Notes under the pieces: model-generated
What the model saw: the letters and a program-made list of their open reading frames with translations, nothing else
The model's database searches: none
What the model was told of the DNA's origin: nothing
DNA from: Lolium rigidum
Lineage: Eukaryota > Streptophyta > Magnoliopsida > Poales > Poaceae
Assembly (NCBI RefSeq): GCF_022539505.1
Contig: NC_061510.1
Location: 267,477,687 to 267,541,686, forward strand
Length of the DNA stretch: 64,000 nucleotides
Direction of reading: 5' to 3'
Program-made: the position numbers and the translations under genes
Shown: in pieces, positions 9,825 to 20,265 of the stretch
How positions within the stretch are numbered: the first letter of the stretch is position 1
Layout of the letters: the number at the start of each line of letters is the position of its first letter

Positions 9825-12496
9825 CATGTTAGGCTTAAATTTGTTTTAAATTTGCTTCTTGATGCTCTCTTTTGCTTCAACTACTATTTCTTGCGAGTGC
9901 ATCATTAAAACTGCTGAGCCCATCTTAATGGCTATAAAGAAAGCACTTCTTGGGAGATAACCCATGTGTTTATTTTAGTACAGTAATTTTGTTTTTATTT
10001 TGAGTCTTGGAAGTTGTTACTACTGTAGCAACCTCTCCTTATCTTATTTTATTGCATTGTTGTGCCAAGTAAAGTCTTTGATAGAAAGGTTGATACTAGA
10101 TTTGGATTGCTGCGCAGTAACAGATTTCTTTGCTGTCACGAATTTCGACCTGCCTCTCTGTAGGTAGCTCAGAAAAATATGCCAATTTACGTGCGTGATC
10201 CTCAGATATGTACGCAACTTTCATTCAATTTGGGCATTTTCATTTGAGCAAGTCTGGTGCCTCGATAAAATCCATCTTTACGGACTGTTCTGTTTTGACA
10301 GATTCTGCCTTTTATTTCGCATTGTCTCTTTTGCTATGTTGGATGAATTTCTTTGATCCATTAATGTCCAGTAGCTTTATGCAATGTCCAGAAGTGTTAA
10401 GAATGATTGTGTCACCTCTGAACATGTTAATTTTTATTGTACACTAACCCTCTAATGAGTTGTTTCGAGTTTGGTGTGGAGGAAGTTTTCAAGGGTCAAG
10501 AGAGGAGGATGATATACTATGATCAAGAAGAGTGAAAGCTCTAAGCTTGGGGATGCCCCCGTGGTTCATCCCTGCATATTTCAAGAAGACTCAAGCATCT
10601 AAGCTTGGGGATGCCCAAGGCATCCCCTTCTTCATCGACAAATTATCAGGTTCCTTCTCTTGAAACTATATTTTTATTCGGTCACATCATATGTACTTTA
10701 CTTGGAGCGTCCTTGTGCTTTTATTTTTGTTTTGTTATTTTCATTCTCTGAATAAATACATGCTTGCGTGGGAGAGAGACAGCTCTGCTGGTTCATATGA
10801 ACACATGTGTTCTTAGCTTTTAATGTTCATGGCGAAGGTTGAAACTGCTTCGTTCATTGATATATGGTTGGAAACGGAAAATGCTACATGTAGTAATTGG
10901 TAAAATGTCTTGGATAATGTGATACTTGGCAATTGCTGTGCTCATGTTTAAGCTCTTGCATCATATACTTTGCACCCATTAATGAAGAAACACCTAGAGC
11001 TTGCTAAATTTGGTTTGCATATTTGGTCTCTCTAAAGTTTAGATAATATCTAGTATTGAGTTTTGAACAACAAGGAAGACGGTGTAGAGTCTTATAATGT
11101 TTACAATATGTCTTTTATGTGAGTTTTGCTGCACCGGTTCATCCTTGTGTTTGTTTCAAATAACCTTGCTAGCCTAAACCTTGTATCGAGAGGGAATACT
11201 TCTCATGCATCCAAAATCCTTGAGCCAACCACTATGCCATTTGTGTCCACCATACCTACCTACTACATGGTATTTCTCCGCCATTCCAAAGTAAATTGCT
11301 TGAGTGCTACCTTTAAAATTTCCATTCTTCACCTTTGCAATATATAGCTCATGGGACAAATAGCTTAAAAACTATTGTGGTATTGAATATGTACTTATGC
11401 ACTTTATCTCTTATTAAGTTGCTTGTTGTGCGATAACCATGTTTCGGGGACGCCATCAACTATTCCTTGTTGAATATCATGTGAGTTGCTATGCATGTCC
11501 GTCTTGTCCGAAGTAAGAGAGATCTACCACCTTAATGGTTGGAGCATGCATATTGTTAGAGAAGAACATTGGGCCGCTAACTAAAGCCATGAATCATGGT
11601 GGAAGTTTCAGTTTTGGACATATATCCTCAATCTCATATGAGAACACTAATTGTTGCCACATGCTTATGCATTAAAGAGGAGTCCATTATCTCGTTGTCC
11701 ATGTTGTCCCGGTATGGATGTCTAAGTTGAGAATAATCAAAAGCGAGAAATCCAAAATGCGAGCTTTCTCCTTAGACCTTTGTACAGGCGGCATGGAGGT
11801 ACCCCATTGTGACACTTGGTTAAAACATGTGTATTGCGATGATCCGGTAGTCCAAGCTAATTAGGACAAGGTGCGGGCACTATTAGTATACTATGCATGA
11901 GGCTTGCAACTTGTAAGATATAATTTACATAACTCATATGCTTTATTACTACCGTTGACAAAATTGTTTCATGTTTTTCAAAATAAAAGCTCTAGCACAA
12001 ATATAACAATCGATGCTTTCCTCTTTGAAGGACCTTTCTTTTACTTTTATGTTGAGTCAGTTCACCTATTTCTCTCCACCTCAAGAAGCAAACGCTTGTG
12101 TGAACTGTGCATTGATTCCTACATACTTGCATATTGCACTTGTTATATTACTCTATGTTGACAATTATCCATGAGATATACATGTTACAAGTTGAAAGCA
12201 ACCGCTGAAACTTAATCTTCCTTTGTGTTGCTTCAATACCTTTACTTTGATTTATTGCTTTATGAGTTAACTCTTATGCAAGACTTATTGATGCTTGTCT
12301 TGAAATTACTATTCATGAAAAGTCTTTGCTTTATGATTCAGTTGTTTACTCATGTCATTTACCATTGTTTTGATCGCTGCATTCATTACATATGCTTACA
12401 ATAGTATGATCAAGTTTATGATGGCATGTCACTCCAGAAATTATCTTTGTTATTGTTTACCTGCTCGGGATGAGCAGAAACTAAGCTTGGGGATGC
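9825..12496 (+). other. Element II non-coding internal region with repeated PPT-like motifs
   Basis: No ORF of note. The motif TAAGCTTGGGGATGC occurs at about 10541 and 10600 as well as at the true polypurine tract (12482-12496) next to the 3' LTR. The block at about 11165-11360 is shared in diverged form with element I. Confidence 0.6.
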
Positions 12497-14168
12497 TGAT
12501 ACGTCTCCGACGTATCGATAATTTCTTATGTTCCATGCCACATTATTGATGATATCTACATGTTTTATGCACACTTTATGTCATATTCGTGCATTTTCTG
12601 GAACTAACCTATTAACAAGATGCCGAAGTGCCGGTTCTCGTTTTCTGCTGTTTTTGGTTTCAGAAATCCTAGTAAAGAAATATTCTCGGAATTGGACGAA
12701 ATGAACGCCCAGGTTCCTATTTTGCCTGGAAGCATCCAGAACACCCGAGAGCCGCCAGAGAGGGGGCACAGGCCCACCAGACCATAGGCCGGCGCGGCCT
12801 GGGGGTGGCCCGCGCTCCCCTAGTGTGTCACCGCCTCGTCGCCCCTCCGACTCCGCCTCTTCGCCTATAAAAAGGTCCCTGACCTAAAACTACGATACGG
12901 AAAAGCCACGGTACGAGAAACCTTCCAGAGCCGCCGCCATCGCGAAGCCAAGATCTGGGGGACAGGAGTCTCTGTTCCGGCACGCCGCCGGGACGGGGAA
13001 GTGCCCCAGGAAGGCTTCTCCATCGACATCACCGCCATCTCCATCAACACTGCTGTCTCCCATGAGGAGGGAGTAGTTCTCCATCGAGGCTCGGGGCTGT
13101 ACCGGTAGCTATGTGGTTCATCTCTCTCCTATGTACTTCAATACAATAATCTCATGAGCTGCCTTACATGATTGAGATTCATATGATGATGCGTGTAATC
13201 TAGATGTCATTATGCTAGTCAAGTGGGTTTTACTTATGTGATCTCCGGAAACTCCTTGTCCCACGTGTGTAAAGGTGACGATGTGTGCACCGTGTGGGTC
13301 TCTTAGGCTATATTTCACGGAATACTTATTCACCGTTATGAATGGCATAGTGAAGTGCTTATTTATATCTCTTTATGATTGCAATGTGTTTTGTATCACA
13401 ATATATCTGCGTGCTACTCTAGTGATGTTATTAAAGTAGTTTATTCCTCCTGCACGGTGTAATGGTGACGAGTGTGTGCATCCGTGTTAGTACTTGGCGT
13501 AGGCTATGATTATGATCTCTTGTAGATTATGAAGTTAACTATTGCTATGACGGTATTGATGTGATCTATTCCTCCTACATAGTGTGAAGGTGACGAGTGT
13601 GCATGCTATGTTAGTACTTGGTTTAGTTGTGTTGATCTGTCATGCACTCTAAGGTTATTTAAATATGAACATTGAATATTGTGGAGCTTGTTAACTCCGG
13701 CATTGAGGGTTCGTGTAATCCTACGCAATTAGTGGTGTTCATCATCCAACAAGAGAGTGTAGAGTATGCATTTATCTATTCTCGTTATGTGATCAAAGTT
13801 GAGAGTGTCCACTAGTGAAAGTCTAATCCCTAGGCCTTGTTCCTAAATACTCGTTATCGCTGCTTATTTACTCGTCCCGGGCAAAGCACTTTTCTCGGTG
13901 CCGTTACCACTTGCTCATACTTATTTATACCACCTGTATTTCACTATCTCTTCGCCGAACTAGTGCACCTATTAGGTGTGTTGGGGACACAAGAGACTTC
14001 TTGCTTTGTGGTTGCGGGGTTGCATGAGAGGGATATCTTTGACCTCTTCCTCCCTGAGATCGATAAACCTTGGGTGATCCACTTAAGGGAAACTTGCTGC
14101 TGTTCTACAAACCTCTGCTCTTGGAGGCCCAACACTGTCTACAAGAATAGAAGCTCCCGTAGACATCA
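12497..14168 (+). repeat. 3' LTR of element II
   Basis: 1672 bp, TGATACGTCTCCGACGTATC to GTAGACATCA. The right target duplication is AGGGT (14169-14173). It contains a GC-rich palindrome (12768-12828) and a diverged internal repeat whose core GTGAAGGTGACGAGTGTG recurs near 13275, 13465 and 13585. Confidence 0.85.
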
Positions 14169-14170
14169 AG

Positions 14171-14644
14171 GGTTATAGTGATTCCAATTGGATTTCTGAT
14201 GCTGATGAGACTAAATCCACGAGTGGTTATTTGTTTACACTTGGTGGTGGCACTGTTTCCTGTAAGTCTTGCAAGCAGACCATCTTAACGAGGTCAACAA
14301 TGGAAGCAGAACTCACAGCACTAGACACTGCCACTGTTGAAGCAGAGTTGCTTCGTGAACTCTTGATGGACTTACCTGTGGTTGAGAAACCAATACCCGC
14401 TATTCCTATGAACTGTGATAATCAAACTGTGATCATCAAAGTAAACAGTTCTAAGGATGATATGAAGTCATCAAGGCATGTGAAGAGAAGATTGAAATTT
14501 GTCAGGAAAATCAGAAACTCTGGAGTTATTGTGTTGGATTATATCCAAACGTCTAGAAACTTGGCAGATCCTTTCACAAAGGGTCTATCACGAAATGTGA
14601 TAGAGAATGCATCGAGGGAGATGGGCTTGAGACCCACACTATGA
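14171..14644 (+). pseudogene. Copia A RNase H (C-terminal fragment of pol)
   Basis: An open frame from the element II junction to a TGA at 14642-14644 encodes the C-terminal RNase H domain of a copia polyprotein. Landmarks are [20 protein letters not shown] (first catalytic Asp), the [10 protein letters not shown] motif (Glu), NCDNQTVI (Asp) and the family-typical [11 protein letters not shown] and DPFTKGL. Only this domain survives: gag, protease, integrase and RT are missing upstream. The frame itself is intact for about 157 residues, so the separation from the rest of pol is due to the insertion and not to base decay. Confidence 0.9.
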
Positions 14645-15198
14645 GTTGCCTACAGTGGTAACCCACTCTTTGTGATCGGAGATCCCGTGAATTAGAGCTG
14701 GGTGACAAGCTGTTAGTCAGCTGGGAGGAGAGTATCCCTATACTGAATTTACCCTCTCCGTGAAGATGTAATACTCTCCTGATCTGCATGGCAAGTTGAT
14801 ACTTATCTTAATGTGTTCTAAGTGGCTTATTCAAGCAAAGATGTTGTCTTGCAGAACATCTTCTGAAGAACACACCTATGCGAGTCTGATTGTTAAACGT
14901 GCAATCTATGAGAGTTGGATGCTCTCTAATAAACTCATGAAAGGCCCTGGAGTATGACGTATAGGCTCCACACCACGAGGAAGCCTCGCGGCAGCCCTGT
15001 ATCGGTCTAGGCTTTGTGTGAAGCTAGTTCGTAGAAAACTTGTAGTTCAAGGCATAGTCCACTATTCAAGTTGCAAACTAGTGTTTCATGAAGTTCTTAG
15101 TGTAAGTTCAACTTAACAGTCTCCATCGTGCACCGGTATATAAAACAGTGATTCTGGAATAATGGTATTAGATGTGCCAATGAGACTTTGTGGGGGAT
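14645..15198 (+). other. Copia A 3' untranslated region
   Basis: Non-coding sequence between the pol stop and the 3' LTR, ending in the GTGGGGGAT polypurine tract. No other feature seen. Confidence 0.6.
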
Positions 15199-16057
15199 TG
15201 CTGGAATTTTGCCTTGGGCCTTAGCCCATGTCCCAATACAAATTCTGAAATTCTCTTGGCCCATGTGGAAATGGCAAGGGGTGGGACTAAAGTTTAGACC
15301 CACATTGCTAGTTGGGAGAGAGTTGGAGTGGTATATATAAGGTGGACTGTTCTAGTCCTAGTAAGTGAGTGAGAAGAGAGAGAGAGCCCTCGCGCACTCC
15401 TCCACCTCCGCCACCCGCCTTGCCTCGTCGCGACGTGCCGCGGGTTGCGGGAATCTCGTCGAGCCGAGCTTATCTTCCTGAACCGCCCTATATAAGCGCG
15501 GACGCAAACCCTAGCCACATGTACGACCCCATATGCGACCGCCTCTTTCCAGTTCATTCCGCCGCCACCTTCGTCTTCCTCATCCCGTCCTTCGGCGTGC
15601 ACCGAGCGGCGGGGCAGTAGGCCTCCGGAACCCTGCCTCTCGTAGACCTATATGGGTCAGAGGCAATCAGGTTTTTGGGGAGCGCTTACGCGCGACTACT
15701 TGCAACACGACGTCGTCCGACGACGAGTTCCCGAACGACGACTTCTTCCCGGACATCGACAACCTCTTCGGCAACCTCAACATGGGCGACAACAACCAGG
15801 ATGCCGCCAACATCGCCGCTGCTGCTGCCGCCGCCAACGTTGGACGGTATGCGTTTGTGTCCTCCTCGTTTCAGATCTTGCTAGAGTTCCTAGTACGGCT
15901 ATTTGGAGTAGATGCGATAGATTTATCCTGTCTAGATGCTATCTATTCATCTACTCTGTTGGTATGCATTATTAGTTCATCTGCTATTTCTGTAGTCATG
16001 ATTTGTCAAGTATTAGTTTGGATTAGTTCATATGATAATTTGCTTATTTATTCAACA
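15199..16057 (+). repeat. Copia A 3' LTR
   Basis: 859 bp, TGCTGGAATTTTGCCTTGGG to TTATTTATTCAACA, followed by GTTTG. TATA-like boxes lie at 15332-15340 (TATATATAA) and 15488-15494 (CTATATAAG). Relative to LTR B it lacks about 130 bp between the ACTTATCTT-like and CCGAACCGC-like sequences. Confidence 0.85.
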
Positions 16058-16703
16058 GTTTGTTTGTACTGTTGTTTTAAACAAGAGGCCGCATTCCTGT
16101 TGTCCAAAAGTGAGCAAGACAAAAAAAAATATAACGCGGAAACTAACTCAAGTTTGGACTCAATAATGAGCCATTGGCGTTGATAGGTGATCCAAGGAAT
16201 TATTTGTATTTTTTATTACTTTTGTATCTCTATGTGCTTATGTTGATGATCTTAGTAGATCGATGGAATTTCGCAAAAAAAATTGGGCTGGCAAAAAGGT
16301 GGACGGAAATGTGTTTGTCCGGTGCAAATAAAAGCAGTTTTGCTCATTTCTCTTTCTTAGTTTTGAGTCTTACAACTGTCAATTCCTCATTGGTCTGAAA
16401 ATGTGTCTTTTTCCAATTTCAAATCAGTAGGTGTCGAATAGATTTTTTCGAGCTAGAAAAAGGAGTGTCAAAGACAACATGCCTTAATGCTTATCCTAAA
16501 TTTATACCCCCTGCAATTTGAAATGAATGCCCAAAAAATCAATATACCAAGATATATTTAGTCGCGTAGATACATTTATTTTTATGTAATTATTTTAATT
16601 GAAATATGGTTGCGTTTCTTGATGTTGTCATCAATTGGCTGCCACATCCATCATCCAACATACTGAAAATCCAAATTTATTGTCTCGTTATGAAGCCTAT
16701 ATA
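16058..16703. other. Intergenic, nothing recognised
   Basis: AT-rich sequence between the copia A LTR and the Stowaway MITE. It starts with the candidate target duplication GTTTG (16058-16062). No coding or repeat signal is supported. Confidence 0.5.
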
Positions 16704-16932
16704 CTACCTCCGATTCAAGGAGTAAGACGTCCTCGTTTTACGTGATTTTCGTTTGATTAAGTATTACTTTAAATATATAAATATTGTTTGTATGAAATTA
16801 ACATCATTAGAAAGTGCTTTTCAATACGAATCCAACGATACTAATTACATATAATATGACCAAGATTTTGTTACTTAATTTTTATGATCAAAGTTCATCT
16901 TAGAATACGCGTGCGCCTTGGGACAGAGGTAG
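16704..16932. mobile_element. Stowaway-type MITE, copy 1
   Basis: 229 bp with ends CTACCTCCGATTCAAGGAGT and GGGACAGAGGTAG, flanked by TA on both sides (16702-16703 and 16933-16934). It is closely related over its whole length to the MITE at 49192-49427. It lies about 200 bp upstream of the dioxygenase start codon. Confidence 0.85.
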
Positions 16933-17037
16933 TATATATAGTCAAATGATCAGTAGTTGAAACTTGCGAATAAAAATAGTCTCAGTAGAAAAAGAATAAC
17001 AGTCAAAGTTTGAAACTTTTGATAACTTGATAGTGAC

Positions 17038-17044
17038 ATATATA
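17038..17044 (+). promoter_or_regulatory. TATA box of dioxygenase gene
   Basis: ATATATA about 90 bp upstream of the ATG at 17134, a usual distance for a plant TATA plus short 5' UTR. Inferred from consensus and position only. Confidence 0.5.
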
Positions 17045-17133
17045 CTACACTAGAGAGAGGATACAATTCCAAGCCGTCTCTGTGTTCTCATCCACATCCA
17101 GAGCCAACGACGTACACCTCGACGGCGCCAGCC

Positions 17134-19598
17134 ATGTCCGCTGCATACGACCGGGCAGCCGAGCTCCGCGCGCTGGACGCCACCTTCTCCGGCGTCCGGG
17201 GCCTCGTCGCTTCCGGTGTCACGCACGTCCCCCGCATCTTCCGCCTCCCCGACCACCACCAACAACCACCGCATGAGCCCATCCACCCCTCCAGCCAAGA
17301 AACGCCGGTGGCGCCGTCGTCGAAGTACGTACCGGTGATCGACATCGGCGCCGGGGACCGCGCCTCCGTGGTCGCGGCTGTCGGGCGCGCCGCGGCGGAG
17401 TGGGGGTTCTTCCAGGTGACGGGCCATGGCGTGCCTCTGGAGTCAATGGCCACGGCGGTGGACGCGGTGCGGGGCTTCCACGAGGCTGGCGGCGGCGAGG
17501 GCAGCGACAAGGCCAGGCTCTACTCGCGCGAGCCCGCGAGGGCGGTGAAGTACCACTGCAACTTTGACCTGTACCAGTCGCGGGTGGCTAACTGGCGTGA
17601 CACGCTCTACCTCCGCATGGCGCCCGACCCGCCCCACGCCGGCGAACTGCCAGAAACCTGCCGGTGACCTTTCTCGCTAACCTCTCTTGAGTATAATTGT
17701 CTAGTCTCTTCTCGCTTCCCTCCGATAGTCACATAGTCACATCTCAAGTGTCGTGGATGCAAGGCATGACGCAAATGCTATGCACTGTAGCTATTGTCGA
17801 TGTGTAGCCGTAGTCGTGATGTCGAGGTAGCCGATGCTGTAGTAGCCGTGGTTAAGGTGGTCATGATCGATGTAGTACTCATCATAGTCGGTGTAACTGC
17901 AAGAGTCGGAGGCACACAAAATCTTTGCGATGTGTATGACGGAGCTGCAACCGATGATGTTTCGCACCTTAAGAGACACCGTCGGGATGTCTTACAAATA
18001 TCAGAGGAGAAGTTCATAGGTAAGACCACCTGTTTTGCCAGGATTAGCTGGAGGAATCCCACCATCCACAATATTTTTTGTTAGAACCGTATGCGTCATG
18101 TAGAGTTATCTGCCAGATGCGGTCGATGCCGTCGCTGGTATCGTGTTGCGTCTTGCAGTCATAAGACACGTGTTCATCTACATGGATAATGTTGTGGCAG
18201 AGGTGTGCTGATGGGGATGTCGATAAAAGATCAACAGATGTAAGACCTCAGCAATGATGTGTTCGTGATGTCGGAGCAGCAAACGTCTCGTTGCATGAAG
18301 ATGTCCTTTCGGTGACGATGTGAAAGAAGTTCATGTTCTACAGCGGCATGCATGATGTAGATATTTCTCACAACTGGTCGACAAGATTTTGAGTCGCCCC
18401 ACGTGAACAAGTTTGATATGGCCTGCATGTAGACAAAATCAGTGTTTCTGTTGAACTTGAACACCACGGAATTAATGCCTGGTAGGCTGATACATATCAT
18501 GAATTCATTCATAAACTTTGCAGGTTTCTATGCCAATCTGCTAGCTGAATTCAGTTATTATCCTATATTTATCTTTTTTTAATCATGGAAGAGCGGCATG
18601 TCATATATGTAAAATTGAGTTGATTTCAGTTACTGTCGAGTTAACAATCTTATATTTATCTCTTATACTAACACCAATGTAACTTCGAGCTTCCATGTAT
18701 CTCTGCACTTTTTTATAATAGGAGAAGTTAGTACTATTGACAAACTACCTGTATAAAGTTCTTTTTGTTAGTTTGAGCTCCTCTTTGGTACCCAATGATA
18801 AAAGCTAAATTGTGTAGTGAAACTAATCTTTATAGGACCTTTTTTCTTGCCAAGTTTCAGGAAATGTTACTTAAATCATCTATTCCAGAATAATCACACT
18901 TACGTTGTACCTTAAACTGCAGCAGTGCACTGTTTGAATACGCTCAGCAAGTGAAGAATTTGGGGAACATTTTGTTCGAGCTCCTCTCAGAAGCTCTTGG
19001 GCTTAAGCAGAGCTACCTGACAGATATCGAGTGCAACCAAGGACAGATCATACTCTGCCACTACTACCCTCCTTGCCCCCAGCCTGAACTGGCCATTGGC
19101 ACAAGCCGGCATTCAGACTCCGGGTTTCTCACTGTGCTGCTCCAAGACGAAATCGGTGGCCTCCAGATCCTCCATGAGGACCGGTGGGTCGACGTCACAC
19201 CAACCCCTGGAGCATTCATCGTAAATATTGGTGATCTCCTGCAGGTATGCACATCGTGATCATCTAAGTCTGAATTATTTTCGACACACAAGGTCAGATT
19301 CTTGATCATTTTGAACTGATTGTGTTTTGTTCAAAATGTTCAGTTGATCTCCAACGACAGGTTCCGGAGTGTGGAGCATAGGGTGGTGGCGAAGAATGTT
19401 GCGCCGAGAGTCTCCATCGCGTGCTTCTTCAGCACACATTTCCACCCGGCCTCGACGAGGATGTACGGCCCTATCAAGGAGCTCCTGTCCGATGAGAACC
19501 CACCGTTGTACAGGGAGACCCTGGTTAGAGATTACATCAAACATTACTACTCCATCGGGCTAGATGCCAAGACTGCTATCTCCAACTTCAGGATATGA
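17134..19598 (+). CDS. 2-oxoglutarate/Fe(II) dioxygenase (ACC-oxidase-homolog / BX6-like), 3 exons
   Basis: A soluble 2-oxoglutarate- and Fe(II)-dependent oxygenase of the plant DOXC type. Coding exons are 17134-17663, 18923-19244 and 19344-19598, giving 368 residues, normal for the family. The ATG at 17134 is in GCCATGT context. The N-terminal DIOX_N part includes AAEWGFFQVTGHGVP. The catalytic core has the iron ligands H240, D242 (TSRHSDSGFLTVLLQD) and H296 (SVEHRVV), plus the 2-oxoglutarate-binding R306-V-S308. Intron 1 is 1259 bp and starts GTGACC; its acceptor is a NAGNAG (CTGCAGCAG), so exon 2 may also start three bases later with one residue fewer. Intron 2 is 99 bp. The opening (AAELRALDATFSGVRGLVASGV) resembles ACC-oxidase-homolog 1 and maize BX6-like enzymes, which hydroxylate specialised metabolites. 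The substrate cannot be read from sequence. Confidence 0.92.
17664..18922 (+). other. Intron 1 of the dioxygenase gene
   Basis: 1259 bp, GT...AG. The part at about 17750-18510 is GC-richer, full of GATG/GTAG-type repeats, and looks inserted, but I could not define termini. The rest is AT-rich intron sequence. Confidence 0.7.
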
Positions 19599-20265
19599 CA
19601 TGGGAGAGTAGCTGAATGGTGTTAACACTAAGAACGGACCGCAAAATCACAGCATAAATTTAGGTAACAGCTTGGTTACCTAATGTATTTCACTAGAAGA
19701 GATCATATAGTGAGAAATCTTCAGGAAACTCATCTTTGTTACTTCGTTTGTAAATGAAACCTATTTTTTTCTTTTAGTTCAGATCTTGTAAGAGTAGATG
19801 CTTGGTCTATGCACAACTCCACTCATTGGTTTTTTCCTTGAGCTGTTTGTAGAGAAATGGCGACTTGCCCTGCTTTATACTTTATAGAAACCAAACAAAA
19901 CTATGAGAGTTCTCTGGGGATCAAACCTAGTTTGAAAACGTAGAACAAACACCATCAGCAACATTGTTACCTAGCTTACTTGCTACAAAGTATCTGATAA
20001 CAGAAAGCACAGCAGCCCACGCAGGAGCAACTAAAAAGCAAGCTAAGCACAAGAACTGCGCCAAAACAATAGCCAATCTATCGACGGGCGCGAACTATGA
20101 TCTAGAGATATTTTGCCTTCGTCTTCAGGCACTCCACCATCCCCCTGCAGCTTTTCTCCCGCTTAGCTGACAACATGTACACCCACTGTGGAAGAATAGA
20201 TATCATATTGAGCAAATTACTAAGGGTTGAAGAGACAGTTACCATTCGAAATTTAAGCACGCATA
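19599..20265. other. Downstream of dioxygenase gene
   Basis: The 3' UTR of the dioxygenase gene is probably within the first few hundred bases. No other gene or repeat recognised. Confidence 0.4.

Larger units (their letters stand above)
8751..14168 (+). mobile_element. LTR retrotransposon II (non-autonomous, gypsy-like), 5' LTR truncated by element I
   Basis: The element runs from a 5' LTR remnant (8751-9022) through a primer-binding site, an internal region of about 3.5 kb, and a complete 3' LTR (12497-14168). It is inserted in the RNase H region of copia A. It has no gag-pol; the only ORF is at 9184-9824. A second copy, minus strand, lies at 33073-39266. The LTR start TGATACGTCTCCGACGTATC resembles Sabrina-like Triticeae LTRs from memory. 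The absence of pol implies mobilisation by an autonomous partner. Confidence 0.8.
14169..16057 (+). mobile_element. Copia A, 3' end only
   Basis: The 3' part of a Ty1/copia element: RNase H coding sequence, about 550 bp of 3' untranslated region, polypurine tract (GTGGGGGAT, 15190-15198) and 3' LTR (15199-16057). Everything upstream of the RNase H was displaced by the element II insertion and is not present in the window. The LTR family is the same as that of the copia B element at 60823. Confidence 0.85.

Noticed and set aside
11126..11347. A 73-residue protein shared by elements I and II
   Set aside because: The similar block in element I does not keep the frame, so conservation is at the nucleotide level.
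13837..14178. A host gene of 113 residues before the copia RNase H frame
   Set aside because: It lies in the element II LTR and recurs at 8722-9093 and 37523-37903 as LTR sequence. No independent coding evidence.
17050..17667. Other frames over the first dioxygenase exon
   Set aside because: GC-rich shadows. Only the 17134 frame joins to the later exons with family motifs.
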